From NCBI GenBank assembly GCA_964526965.1, contig CAZGML010000013.1, positions 6,318 to 70,317 of the forward strand: a stretch of DNA of 64,000 bases, given 5' to 3'. The DNA is from UBA6265 sp964526965 (GTDB lineage: Bacteria > Chloroflexota > Chloroflexia > Thermomicrobiales > UBA6265). Below the pieces are notes generated by a model that was given only the letters and a program-made list of their open reading frames with translations, did no database searches and had not been told where the DNA came from. The number at the start of each line of letters is the position of its first letter. Positions within the stretch are counted from its first letter, which is position 1. Below, one piece after another: positions 43,790 to 53,150 of this stretch. The position numbers and the translations under genes are program-made.

Positions 43790-44998
43790 TCAGGTAGACC
43801 TCGCAACCACTTGCGGATCTTCCGAGACACGCGTTTCCTTGACGAGGAACAGGAACATGAGTGATGACGTCACACCCGCAACGCCCAGCACCACAGCCGA
43901 ATTCTCCAGGCTCAGGTTCGACGCAATAAGTCCCACCAGCAATGGTCCGACCACCATGCCGACATCGCCGATCAGGCGCCAGATGCCGAGGAACTCGCCA
44001 ACAGCGCCTTCCGGAGCGAGGTCGGCCCCCAGCGTCATCATTGAACCGGAGCTCAACCCGTTTCCCAGACCAATAACAATTCCTATGCCGGCCATAGTGG
44101 CAAAAGATGAAGATAAAGGCAACATTGCGAGCCCGATCCCCATAATGGCAAAACTGGGAACCGTAGCAAATTTCCGCCCAAACCGGTCCATAAGATAGCC
44201 GGCCGGGAAGAACATACTCATGTCGACTACTGCAGATATCGTCATCACCAGCCCGACTTCCGCCGCCGTGAGGTCGGCAATGCCGGTGCCGATGAGCGGA
44301 ATCAGAAGCTGACGTCCCTGCCGGATCATCTGCGCGAAGAGTTGCGCGATTCCTGCTGCCGTCAGATCGCTCGAGTTCTCACGCACGGTCTTTCGTACCA
44401 GTGCCCATCTTTCGCGCGATCCTCCTCTGGGCGCTGGCGCAGTTTCCTTTGTTTTCGGTAGCGCAATCATCACATTTATCAGCGCCAGGAGCGACATGGC
44501 GCCGGTGAGAATAAAGGACGCCTGGAGCCCCCAGATGGTAGCGATAGCACCACCAAGCGCCGGTCCGCCAAAAATGCCGATTCGATTTACACCCCCGAAG
44601 GTCGCGATAGCTTGTCCGCGATTCTCTACAGGAATGGCGCTCGCAATGAAAGAGTGGCGGCTGAGCCCCCACAAGGCTGTTCCGATTCCAGCGATGATGC
44701 GCAGGATGACAATGGGTTCTGCAGACAAATCCAACGCCAAAGGAAAGGTACTGGCAGCAACAAGCCCGGTGCCGAGGTACATCGAGCGTTTGAGGCCGAT
44801 GCGATGTATTGCAGCACCAGCGGGCACATCCGTGAGAAGCGTACCGATAGCAGCGGCGGCGCTGATCACCGAGATCATCGTGTAGCCGAAACCGAGATCT
44901 TCTGCGTACAGCGGAAGCGTCGCCAACAGGGCGCCTTGTCCCAAAGCCAACAACATCGTTGGCAGATAGACTCCCAGCCACAGATCGTTTCGACGCAT
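43790..44998 (-). CDS. Major facilitator superfamily transporter
   Basis: This 402-residue protein has twelve predicted membrane helices, the loop-2/3 motif read as DVPAGAAIHRIGLKRS, and the repeated half-site YLMDRFGRKFATV. It is the drug/sugar-exporter size class. GGAG lies seven bases before ATG. It heads the MFS-LigB-RadC-LLM unit. Substrate is unknown; the adjacent ring-cleavage and flavin enzymes may hint at an aromatic or heterocyclic compound. Confidence 0.85.
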   Translation of the reverse strand: MRRNDLWLGVYLPTMLLALGQGALLATLPLYAEDLGFGYTMISVISAAAAIGTLLTDVPAGAAIHRIGLKRSMYLGTGLVAASTFPLALDLSAEPIVILRIIAGIGTALWGLSRHSFIASAIPVENRGQAIATFGGVNRIGIFGGPALGGAIATIWGLQASFILTGAMSLLALINVMIALPKTKETAPAPRGGSRERWALVRKTVRENSSDLTAAGIAQLFAQMIRQGRQLLIPLIGTGIADLTAAEVGLVMTISAVVDMSMFFPAGYLMDRFGRKFATVPSFAIMGIGLAMLPLSSSFATMAGIGIVIGLGNGLSSGSMMTLGADLAPEGAVGEFLGIWRLIGDVGMVVGPLLVGLIASNLSLENSAVVLGVAGVTSSLMFLFLVKETRVSEDPQVVARST

Positions 44999-45269
44999 TC
45001 AAGGGCTCCGATTCACACAACAGAAATGGCGACACCGTTGGCACGTTTTGCCGCGCCACCGACTGATCGTACCACCGGCTGGGCCACTGCGAAATAGCCC
45101 ATTCTCCTCCAGCGCCCAAAGCCCGCGTTGTTATGTGGATTCCATTCCTTGCCTCAGTCCTGTACTATGAATACATACCCCTAAGGCAACTCCGGCCGTT
45201 GCCAACCTGATACGTGCACAACCGGAATGAACTAGTCAACCCGCCGTTATCATTTACGCGGAGACAATT

Positions 45270-47615
45270 ATGAATACCTACTGGCGAGTACTTTTCACGG
45301 TCTTGTTTGTTTTAGGCACACACATCGGCGGTGTTTTGCCGTTGGCTGCCCAAACACCTGAGAGTGACACGACGTACGTCTCAGAGATAACCGGAGCGGT
45401 TATTGATATCGGCGATTCCGGCGAATGGGAAGTAGTAGGCTCGGGATTCCTGCCCGGGGACGATGACTCCGATCCCTCAGATTGGTTAAGCGCCTATTCA
45501 GACGACAGTGTCATAAGTGTTCAGATTCTGGACGAGCACTTAACCCCAGCTGAATGGTTTGACATGTCACTGGAGAACCAGGCGTTTAACTACAACTGGG
45601 CCGACATTTTGGGACGCGACCACACTCCGACCGAAGGCTGGCTTCTGAAACGCGGTTCGGGCTTACTGGAATTCAGCAGGATCGGTTATTTTGAGTTCTA
45701 CACAGACGAAACGACCGGAATCTCAGTCTCAGTGGAAATCTATTCCAACGAGCATGCATTCCTAAGTGACATGGATTCAGTACGCTCCAACGTTACCGTA
45801 GACGGCGAATACGTTTTTGCAAACGCCGACATGCAGGAGCTCGAGGCGATGCTTAACGGCACCAGCGCCATCGAGCCGATACCGATGGAGCGGGGTCAAT
45901 CGAATGTATTTGACTGGCGAGACAAAGGGCTCGTCTCAGCAACGACCTGGTTTAGCGATGAGTTCAACACGAGCGTCAGTTGGGACAATTCGGCTCTCCG
46001 GTTCCCGTTCCATCGTGATTTTGGAATCATCCTCGAGCCAGAAGAGAATCTGGCGAGACTCATCCTCCAGACGCCTGACTTTACCGGAAACCTGGAAGTA
46101 TCGCTCACTGTAAACCAGGAATCTCGTGATTTGGACGACTGGTTATCGCATTGGGAATCAGAGGAATATCTAACCGAGTCCAGGTATCACTATCCCTCGG
46201 TAGATTCTCGCTCGGGTGAAGACATGGTTAGTATTGTGTTCACTCGCGATGCGGGATTTGGTAACGAAGTGATTGCCATCCGCCACGCCTTCTTCACTCC
46301 CGACGGTTACCTGGCGACAATCAATATGGAAGCTGCTCCAGCCAACATCTCGCGCGTTTACGACGAAACCAACGGAGCGCTTGTTTTCAACGACGAGCCG
46401 CTGGTTACACTTTGGACATTCGAAGAAATTGAAGAAATGCCCTCGTCTGGTGAGCATGGTTCTGAAGCAGAAGCCACCACTGAAGTCACAAGAACATCAC
46501 GATCGGCAGCAACCTCAGAGGCATCCACAAGCGACAACACAATGACCGGGGAAGCCATCGATGTCACAGTCGACCTCGGACCAACGGGAGACGCGGTCTT
46601 TTATGAAGACGGCCACAATGTAGTTGAAGCTGGTGACTACACGCTCGAAACATTTATGTTCGATTACGGGACCACCGTTGTGATCGTCGATGTGATGGAC
46701 GGCAACGTCGACATCGACGAGTACATGCTCAATGCCGAAGCGGATATTGCTGCTACCTACGATTACATGGATTGGCTCGGGGGCGACTGGTCGGGCGAAT
46801 CTGCCTGGGATGTGTACAGTGGCGCATACAAGCTTGATTATCGCGAACTCGTCTATCTGGATCTGGTGCAGGACCCAGAGTCAGGCCTCTACTTTGGAAT
46901 AGGGATCTATGGGCCCGAAGCTAACCTGCCGAACGATATTCAGTGGCTGCAAGAGAACATCACGATCGACGGCAAAGGAATCCTCCCGGCAACTGACACA
47001 GACCTGGTTGCATCTGTGATCAACGGGTCGAGCGGGTTTGTGGCCGAGCCCGTTCCGATGGACGAGTCAACCGTTTCTGACTGGTCAAATGCGGGGCTCG
47101 TTTCCGAGACCGAATGGCTGAGTCCAACCACCAACACCTCGTTTAGCTGGGACGGGGAATCAATTGTATTCCCCTTCGCGCAAAGCGATGCACTCAGTGA
47201 TTTCGATGGCGTCTTTACGCTAGAACTGCGTACCGCTGACCGCCGGGGAGAGGTGAAGCTCACCAGTGCGCAATCCGACTACGCGCTCGTTGATTGGGTG
47301 GATAGCCTGACTTCGCCGGAATACCTCGAGGCGCAAGAAGCGATCGGCCAGCCGGTGACGATTCTCGACTCGTATGTCTCAAATGAGACTGCCAGTGTCA
47401 TCACACTCTTCCACACTGACTTCGATCATCCTGTGATCGTCATTTTCGATGTATATATCAACGATGAAGGAACGACGGTGGTCACGGAAATCTCTGCGGC
47501 ACCGGCAGACATCGCTGATGTCTATTCAGCCGTCTGGGATGGCGTGCAGTACGAGGGTGATTATTATCCATTCACCTGGACGATAGAGGACATCGAATCT
47601 CTTGCGGTTGATTAG
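45270..47615 (+). CDS. Large secreted protein with two tandem repeats
   Basis: This is a 781-residue protein with a Sec signal peptide (residues 1-29, ending LAAQ). It consists of two similar units of about 350 residues joined by a Ser/Thr/Glu linker (about 392-427). Corresponding stretches are EPIPMERGQSNVFDWRDKGL and EPVPMDESTVSDWSNAGL, and MEAAPANISRVYD and ISAAPADIADVYS. The offset is about 390 residues. It is acidic, rich in Trp/Asp/Tyr and probably all-beta, suggesting an extracellular binding role. I recognise no catalytic motif or family. It stands alone. Confidence 0.8.
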   Translation: MNTYWRVLFTVLFVLGTHIGGVLPLAAQTPESDTTYVSEITGAVIDIGDSGEWEVVGSGFLPGDDDSDPSDWLSAYSDDSVISVQILDEHLTPAEWFDMSLENQAFNYNWADILGRDHTPTEGWLLKRGSGLLEFSRIGYFEFYTDETTGISVSVEIYSNEHAFLSDMDSVRSNVTVDGEYVFANADMQELEAMLNGTSAIEPIPMERGQSNVFDWRDKGLVSATTWFSDEFNTSVSWDNSALRFPFHRDFGIILEPEENLARLILQTPDFTGNLEVSLTVNQESRDLDDWLSHWESEEYLTESRYHYPSVDSRSGEDMVSIVFTRDAGFGNEVIAIRHAFFTPDGYLATINMEAAPANISRVYDETNGALVFNDEPLVTLWTFEEIEEMPSSGEHGSEAEATTEVTRTSRSAATSEASTSDNTMTGEAIDVTVDLGPTGDAVFYEDGHNVVEAGDYTLETFMFDYGTTVVIVDVMDGNVDIDEYMLNAEADIAATYDYMDWLGGDWSGESAWDVYSGAYKLDYRELVYLDLVQDPESGLYFGIGIYGPEANLPNDIQWLQENITIDGKGILPATDTDLVASVINGSSGFVAEPVPMDESTVSDWSNAGLVSETEWLSPTTNTSFSWDGESIVFPFAQSDALSDFDGVFTLELRTADRRGEVKLTSAQSDYALVDWVDSLTSPEYLEAQEAIGQPVTILDSYVSNETASVITLFHTDFDHPVIVIFDVYINDEGTTVVTEISAAPADIADVYSAVWDGVQYEGDYYPFTWTIEDIESLAVD

Positions 47616-47979
47616 GGCCACCGCCGGTAAACCCGGTAGCAAGAATATCGATACTCACCCAGGTGCATTCGACATATACCGGAAGTTATTGCGATAAGAG
47701 GCCAAACGTCTTCTTCAGCGCATCAGTCAGTATGACGCTCATCGGCAACACGGCGTGGATACGGCGGCGGAGGCAAGGGGCGACCATACTGACGGCTGGA
47801 AAGTCTGATGCCGCGTGCAACGCCGACGTCGTCGTTAGAGTGGGCGGTGTGGTGTTGAGTTGCGCGCTATACTTGATGACACAGTACGTGGCCGGTATCG
47901 GCTATTTTGCGTTGCCCAACGGCCAACATTCATCCCGGCAACCACTGACCGCTTGAACGCAACCACAGGAGATCGTGAA
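47616..47979. other. 364-bp leader region of ftsY, no confident gene
   Basis: No coding frame convinces. The region has a long-range inverted repeat: GTCAGTATG (47726-47734) and CATACTGAC (47785-47793), a perfect 9-bp stem enclosing 50 GC-rich bases. TATACT at 47868 could be a -10 but lacks a matching -35. The usual SRP RNA core is not seen. A structured RNA is possible. Confidence 0.4.
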
Positions 47980-48945
47980 TTGGTTTTCCGCCGACTATTT
48001 CGCCGCAAATCTGAGCCAGATGCCCAGATAGAAAAGGGCCTCGAAAAGACCCGTCGCGGCGTATTCAATGAAATTACCAACCTCTTCGAACGCAACGAGC
48101 TTGACGAAGAGCTTTGGGAAGATCTCGAGATGTTGCTTATCCAGGCCGACGTTGGCTGGGATGTGAGCCAGCAACTCGTTGAGGAACTCCGCGGGAAAGT
48201 ACGCGAGGAGCGGATTACCGATCCTGCTGACGCCCGCGAGATTCTTCGGCTGGAGATGACACATCTGCTGGAACTGGCAACCCGAAACCGGAAAGTGAAG
48301 ATCCTGCAGCGCGGCACCCCGTGGGTAATTCTCGTGGTAGGTGTGAATGGCACCGGCAAAACCACCGGCATTGCCAAGCTCGTGGAATACCACCAGCAGT
48401 TCGGCCGAAATGTGATGCTCGCAGCCGGAGATACGTTCCGCGCAGCCGCTATCGACCAGCTCAAAATTTGGGGTGAACGGCTCAATGTTCCCGTTATTGC
48501 CCACCAGCCCAATGCTGACCCCGGAGCGGTGGTGTTCGATGCCATGCAGGCAGCGCAGAACCGTGACATGGATGTGCTGATCATCGACACTGCTGGTCGT
48601 CTCCACACCAAGTTCAACTTAATGGCCGAACTCAACAAGATTAAGAAAATCATCCAGAAAACGGTGCCGGAGGCCCCGCAGGAAGTCGTATTGGTAATTG
48701 ATGCGACAACGGGCCAGAACGGCCTGGTACAGGCCGCCGAGTTCACCAAGAGTGCCGGTGTGACAGATATCTTTATTTCCAAACTCGATGGCACGTCGCG
48801 CGGAGGTATCGCCTTTAGCGTGGCCAAGGAACTCGGCACGCCAATCACCTACATTGGCACCGGTGAAAAAAGCTCGGATATGGCCGAATTCCAGCCGGAT
48901 ACCTATGTAGACTCCCTGTTCTTCGGCGAAGGAGAAGGATTGTAG
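47980..48945 (+). CDS. ftsY: Signal recognition particle receptor FtsY
   Basis: FtsY (321 residues) is the membrane receptor for SRP. The NG GTPase core has VVGVNGTGKTTGIAKL, AGDTFRAAA, LIIDTAGRLHTK, and SKLDGTSRGG with IGTGE. It lacks the long acidic A domain of enterobacteria. The start is TTG at 47980, since AGGAG lies eight bases upstream and the product then begins with basic residues (FRRLFRRK) that could bind the membrane; no ATG or GTG fits as well. It lies three bases before ffh, its partner. Confidence 0.94.
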   Translation: MVFRRLFRRKSEPDAQIEKGLEKTRRGVFNEITNLFERNELDEELWEDLEMLLIQADVGWDVSQQLVEELRGKVREERITDPADAREILRLEMTHLLELATRNRKVKILQRGTPWVILVVGVNGTGKTTGIAKLVEYHQQFGRNVMLAAGDTFRAAAIDQLKIWGERLNVPVIAHQPNADPGAVVFDAMQAAQNRDMDVLIIDTAGRLHTKFNLMAELNKIKKIIQKTVPEAPQEVVLVIDATTGQNGLVQAAEFTKSAGVTDIFISKLDGTSRGGIAFSVAKELGTPITYIGTGEKSSDMAEFQPDTYVDSLFFGEGEGL

Positions 48946-48948
48946 CCC

Positions 48949-50328
48949 ATGTTTGAGACACTCTCTGATCGCTTAAACCAGACATTTAGCAAGCTCGGAC
49001 GGAACACGAAACTGACCGAGCAAGATATCGATGATGCGATGCGCGATGTCCGCCGGGCGCTGCTCGAAGCGGATGTCAACTTCAAAGTCACGAAGGATTT
49101 CGTGGCAGCCGTGAAGGAGCGCGCCCAGGGCGAAGAGGTCATGCAAAGCCTCACCCCGGGTCAGTCAGTCATCGCAATCGTTAACGAGGAGCTGCAACGC
49201 ATCCTCGGTGAGGAACAAGTACCGCTCAAGATGCCGAGCCGCGGCCCGCAGGTCTTGATGATGGTTGGTCTGCAGGGTTCCGGTAAAACCACCCACTCCG
49301 GCAAAATCGCACTGCACATGCGCAAGGAGGGGCGCAACCCACTGTTGGTAGCGGCAGACGTTCAGCGCCCGGCGGCGGTCACACAGTTGCAGACGATCGG
49401 CAAGCAGATTGATATCCCGGTTTACGACGAAGGTACCGACAACACGCCAGTGAACATCGCAAAAAACGCGATGAAGTTTGCCGAGCAGCGTGGCCACAAC
49501 CCGGTCATTATCGACACCGCTGGTCGCCTGCAGATCGATGAGCGCCTGATGGAGGAGTTGGTCGAGATCAAGGAGGTGGTCGACCCGACGGAGATCCTGC
49601 TCGTTGCCGACGCGATGACTGGTCAGGAAGCCGTTGGCGTGGCCGAAACCTTCCACGAACGACTGGACGTTTCCGGCCTGGTACTCACCAAGATGGATGG
49701 CGACGCCCGCGGTGGTGCGGCGCTGAGCATTCGCTCCGTCACCGGTGTGCCGATCAAGTTCATCGGTACCGGCGAAAAGATGGATGCGCTGGAGCCCTTC
49801 TATCCGGACCGGCTCGCTGGCCGAATCCTCGGTATGGGCGATGTGTTGAGCCTCATTGAGCGCGCCCAGGAACAAACCACGGAAGAAGACGCCGAGAAGC
49901 TGCAAGAACGGATGATGAAGGGTCAGTTCGACCTGGAAGACTTCCTTGAACAGTTGCAGTCGATCAAGAAAATGGGGCCGCTCAGTCAGCTCATTGAGAT
50001 GATTCCGGGTGTAGGGCAGCAACTGCGGCAGGCGAACCAGACTATCAGCGATGATGCCTACAAGCAGTTTGAGGCGATTATCTATAGCATGACGCCGTGG
50101 GAACGTCGCCATCCCGAGAAGATCAGCCACTCCCGACGGCGCCGAATCGCCTCCGGTGCCGGTGTTGAGCGACAGGAAGTGGGCCGCATGCTGCAGCAAT
50201 TCAAGCAGATGCAGCAGATGATGGGACAGCTCGGAAACCAGGCCAGGGGCGGCAAAGGCAAAGGCAAGAAGGGCAAAAAGGGGCGCAAGGGCATGCTCCA
50301 GATGCCGGATCTTCCATTTGACCTGTAG
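48949..50328 (+). CDS. ffh: Signal recognition particle protein Ffh
   Basis: Ffh (459 residues) is the SRP54 homologue that binds signal sequences and SRP RNA. It has the N domain, the G domain with VGLQGSGKTTHSGKIA, ADVQRPAAVTQL, DTAGRLQID, TKMDGDARGGAALS, and the Met-rich M domain with MTPWERRHPEKISHSRRRRIASGAG, the RNA-binding region. The C-terminus is Gly/Lys-rich. The ftsY-ffh pair is coupled closely; the 4.5S RNA gene is not seen in the window. Confidence 0.97.
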   Translation: MFETLSDRLNQTFSKLGRNTKLTEQDIDDAMRDVRRALLEADVNFKVTKDFVAAVKERAQGEEVMQSLTPGQSVIAIVNEELQRILGEEQVPLKMPSRGPQVLMMVGLQGSGKTTHSGKIALHMRKEGRNPLLVAADVQRPAAVTQLQTIGKQIDIPVYDEGTDNTPVNIAKNAMKFAEQRGHNPVIIDTAGRLQIDERLMEELVEIKEVVDPTEILLVADAMTGQEAVGVAETFHERLDVSGLVLTKMDGDARGGAALSIRSVTGVPIKFIGTGEKMDALEPFYPDRLAGRILGMGDVLSLIERAQEQTTEEDAEKLQERMMKGQFDLEDFLEQLQSIKKMGPLSQLIEMIPGVGQQLRQANQTISDDAYKQFEAIIYSMTPWERRHPEKISHSRRRRIASGAGVERQEVGRMLQQFKQMQQMMGQLGNQARGGKGKGKKGKKGRKGMLQMPDLPFDL

Positions 50329-50331
50329 GCC

Positions 50332-51033
50332 GTGGAGAAGCCCTCACAGCCGCACTCACCTTCCAGCGACCCGCGGATTACACCTGCCATGGAAGATTAC
50401 CTGAAGGCGATTTACACCCTTCAGGCCGATGGCAAGCCCGTCACGAATCAGCAGCTTGCCGAGGAGTTGGGCTACTCCGGCGCGAGCATTACCAACATGC
50501 AAAAACGCCTGCACGAACTCAAGCTGCTGGAGCTGGAACCGTATAAGGGTGTGCATCTCACACAGGCCGGCACTGCGGTGGCCCTGGAGGTAATCCGGCA
50601 CCACCGCCTGCTGGAACTCTACCTGGCCAAAACGTTAGGGATGGATCTCCATGCGGTTCACGATGAAGCGGACCGTCTCGAGCATCATGTTTCGGAAGAA
50701 CTGGAAGCCCTGATCGCTGCAGCGCTTGGGTTTCCCGAGTTCGATCCGCATGGAGATCCAATCCCCACGCCCGAGCTCACTGTTCCGGAAATGGACGACA
50801 TCGAACTTCGAGATGCGACTGAACTCGAGCACGTGGTGGTAACACGCGTGAGCGACAAGAGTCCGGAAATCGTGCGCTTGTTGGTAGCCTCGGGCATAGT
50901 GCCTGGCGTTGAACTCCACAGCATTACGAATATTCCCGATAACAACAGCATGATCGTGAAAAATCGCGAAGGCAATTCGGTCGCCATTAGTCCGGAGTCT
51001 GCAGACGCTGTTCGTGTACGGGCGCTGGATTAG
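50332..51033 (+). CDS. DtxR-family metal-dependent repressor
   Basis: This 233-residue DtxR/MntR/IdeR regulator has an N-terminal winged helix (DYLKAIYTL...VTNQQLAEELGYSGASITNMQKRLHELKLL), a metal-binding dimer domain (RHHRLLELYLAKTLGMDLHAVHDEADRLEHHVSEEL, with the usual Glu, Cys/Met and His ligand positions), and a C-terminal FeoA-like SH3 domain. It would control iron or manganese genes. GTG at 50332 lies three bases after ffh and adds 19 residues before the family start at ATG 50389. No transport gene is adjacent. Its last four bases overlap the convergent trmH. Confidence 0.9.
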   Translation: MEKPSQPHSPSSDPRITPAMEDYLKAIYTLQADGKPVTNQQLAEELGYSGASITNMQKRLHELKLLELEPYKGVHLTQAGTAVALEVIRHHRLLELYLAKTLGMDLHAVHDEADRLEHHVSEELEALIAAALGFPEFDPHGDPIPTPELTVPEMDDIELRDATELEHVVVTRVSDKSPEIVRLLVASGIVPGVELHSITNIPDNNSMIVKNREGNSVAISPESADAVRVRALD

Positions 51034-51686
51034 CGTTTCATCCAATCTGCAAGCATGGAATCACGCACATCGGCATCGAGCTGCGGGGTGTCATACATGC
51101 CGGCATCTTTCCGTTGACGCATCGCCTCGTAAAGTGTGACAGCGCACGAAACGGAGATGTTGAGGCTTTCGACCATGCCCTGCATGGGAATGTAGAGCGA
51201 GCCATCCGCGCCGGCAATGCCTTCCGCGCTGACTCCGTCTTTCTCATTGCCAAATACAAGGGCTGTCGGTTCCGTGAAATCAACCTCGTAAAGCTCGCGT
51301 GATTCATCCTCCAGGGCAGTGGCCAGGATGGTAAAACCTTGGTCGTGCAGGTGTTCGTAACAGGCTTCAATCGAATCGTGAAAATGCAGATCCAGCCATT
51401 TACCGGCTGAGCCCGATGAAGATCGGCCGAATGTCTTCTTCGGAGGCTTCTGGTTCACGTATACGAGATGTACATCCTTCACCCCTACCCCGTCGCAGCT
51501 GCGCAGAACAGCGCTGGCGTTGTGCGGATCGTATACATCCTCCAGCACCACGGTCAGCGTGGGTTGTCGCTTGCCAATCACATATTCTGCCCGCTTTTCT
51601 CGCCGCTCGGTGACGAGGAATCGTTCCGACCGCGGTAGTTCAGGGCCATCTTTTGAGCGGAGCTTTCGGTCTCGTGCACGTACCAA
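51030..51686 (-). CDS. TrmH/SpoU-family RNA 2'-O-methyltransferase
   Basis: This 218-residue SPOUT methyltransferase most resembles TrmH, which modifies G18 of tRNA. It has the N-terminal RRE/KR-rich start, LEDVYDPHNASAVLRSCDGVGV, ALVFGNEKDGVS (motif 2), and LYIPMQGMVESLNISVSCAVTLYE (motif 3 with the knot). TTG at 51686 is chosen: GAGG is seven bases upstream and it begins just after the upstream stop. GTG at 51704 would overlap it by 14 bases. It is the third gene after the SprT-like and YesL-like genes. Confidence 0.88.
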   Translation of the reverse strand: MVRARDRKLRSKDGPELPRSERFLVTERREKRAEYVIGKRQPTLTVVLEDVYDPHNASAVLRSCDGVGVKDVHLVYVNQKPPKKTFGRSSSGSAGKWLDLHFHDSIEACYEHLHDQGFTILATALEDESRELYEVDFTEPTALVFGNEKDGVSAEGIAGADGSLYIPMQGMVESLNISVSCAVTLYEAMRQRKDAGMYDTPQLDADVRDSMLADWMKR

Positions 51687-51690
51687 CTGG

Positions 51691-52449
51691 CTACCTCTTT
51701 CCACGTCGGAGCACGCGATCCACCAGGGATTGATCCGTATCGATACCACGTGCCTTTTCGTACGAGCGCTCATCTGTCGGCTGATCGGGGTCGATCACTT
51801 CCACTTCCAGGGCGTCGAATACGAACCGGTTCACGATCGCCGCGAAGAAGGCTGGCCCGATGATCAACATCGGCAGCAATGAGAGGGTCATAACGTAGCC
51901 GAGCACGAGGGTAAACAGGGAAAGGAATATCGAACGGAACGGATACTTCACCATCACATACATTCCGCCGCGGAACGAATTTCGCCAACCACTTTCGTGG
52001 GTTCCTGCCAGTGAATAGCAGTAGAGCGTGTAAACGAGTAGAAACACGAACATCACGATCCAGAGCGGAACAAAGAGTTCCAGCATGTGACCAGACCCTA
52101 TGAAGTACAAGATATTCCAACTGATCATCACCAACGGAACGAGAGAGATGAACGCGACTTTCCAGGATCGGATGAACTCGGTGCGAATGAGGCTGAACGC
52201 CTCGCCCCACTCCATTCTGTTCACAACATCGCGCGGGTCGACGAGGGCATACAGCACAAGCATCGCTGGTGGTACCAGGATGGCGGTGAGCAAGAAGATC
52301 GGAATATACAGCGGGGTTATCGCCAGAAAACCGTACCCGAAGATCATGGGCGAGCACAACAACCAGAACACCAACGACACCAGGATGAAATACATGAAGG
52401 AGTCGTAAACATCGCGCACTCCGCGCCAGAGTATCTTAAAAAAATCCAC
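51691..52449 (-). CDS. YesL-like (DUF624) membrane protein
   Basis: This is a 252-residue protein with about six membrane segments in two groups of three separated by charged loops (RMEWGEAFSLIRTEFIRSWKVAF, GWRNSFRGGMYVMVKYPFRSIFLSL). The pattern fits the DUF624/YesL family, which sits beside sugar transporters in Firmicutes; here no transporter is near. The tail is acidic. It is 35 bases after the SprT-like gene and four bases before the likely trmH start. Confidence 0.7.
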   Translation of the reverse strand: MDFFKILWRGVRDVYDSFMYFILVSLVFWLLCSPMIFGYGFLAITPLYIPIFLLTAILVPPAMLVLYALVDPRDVVNRMEWGEAFSLIRTEFIRSWKVAFISLVPLVMISWNILYFIGSGHMLELFVPLWIVMFVFLLVYTLYCYSLAGTHESGWRNSFRGGMYVMVKYPFRSIFLSLFTLVLGYVMTLSLLPMLIIGPAFFAAIVNRFVFDALEVEVIDPDQPTDERSYEKARGIDTDQSLVDRVLRRGKR

Positions 52450-52484
52450 GCCGTGCCTTTGCTACGTCACACTATCCTCTGGGG

Positions 52485-53096
52485 TTATTGTACGTTGGAG
52501 ATCGTCGTTCCGTCGTCATCGATATGAGCAACAAGCTGCAGCACATGCTTGCGCCCGGTGTCGTTGTAGCAGGAACGGCAGGCCCATTTGCCACGGCGCT
52601 TGCGTGGGACCTGGTGTCCACAGTTCGGGCAAGCATAAATGTACCGGTATTGCCGGGGTTGCACGGGCACCAGTGCATTGCGCACCTCGTCGATAGTCGC
52701 TCCGGTCGCCTGTGCCACGCGCAGCGCTATGCGGTCGTGTCCATGCTTGGCGTGGCCACGACGATCGCCATCCAGCCAGTCACGCATGTGCATCAGCTCT
52801 TCGGCGACAACGATTTCCAACGACTTCTCGCGGCTATGGTCGATTCGTTCGAGGTTGATAAGAATCGCATGCGTCTCGCTGTGTTGAAGATAGACGTAAG
52901 CACCACCGTATGCGGATGGAATTCGCCGGCCGAGCCAACGGCCAAATACCTTGCGTGAGGTGGTTATCTTGAGTGGATGCTGCAGCAGATCAAAGATCTC
53001 GCCATAACGCATCATCAGGTCCACGACACTGCTGTGAGTCATGGCACCCTGATCTTCTTCGAATGTCCAGGCTGTGCGCCGCCCAGTTGTCTCCAT
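52485..53096 (-). CDS. SprT-like zinc-ribbon protein with altered HExxH
   Basis: This 203-residue protein is laid out like the SprT/Spartan family. There is a helical start, strands (AYVYLQHSETHAILINL), then residues 99-103 EELMH where the HExxH protease motif would be, then HAKHGH with the expected third-ligand His, and a C-terminal zinc ribbon of CPNCG and CRSC (Cys156, 159, 173, 176). The first His of HExxH is Glu (codon GAA), so zinc binding and peptidase activity may be lost. AGGA lies seven bases before ATG at 53096. It is divergent from the M14 gene. Confidence 0.75.
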   Translation of the reverse strand: METTGRRTAWTFEEDQGAMTHSSVVDLMMRYGEIFDLLQHPLKITTSRKVFGRWLGRRIPSAYGGAYVYLQHSETHAILINLERIDHSREKSLEIVVAEELMHMRDWLDGDRRGHAKHGHDRIALRVAQATGATIDEVRNALVPVQPRQYRYIYACPNCGHQVPRKRRGKWACRSCYNDTGRKHVLQLVAHIDDDGTTISNVQ

Positions 53097-53150
53097 ATAT
53101 GCTTCCTGTAAGCACCTGTGTTTTCGCGGTGCCATTACCAAAGGTAGCGT

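Noticed and set aside
47616..47979. 4.5S/SRP RNA gene next to ftsY-ffh
   Set aside because: The conserved core around GGAAGG...AGCAGCC is absent; GGCTGGAAAGTCTGATGCC only loosely resembles it.
49165..50199. 344-codon minus-strand frame opposite ffh
   Set aside because: Shadow frame of ffh, which carries all SRP54 motifs.
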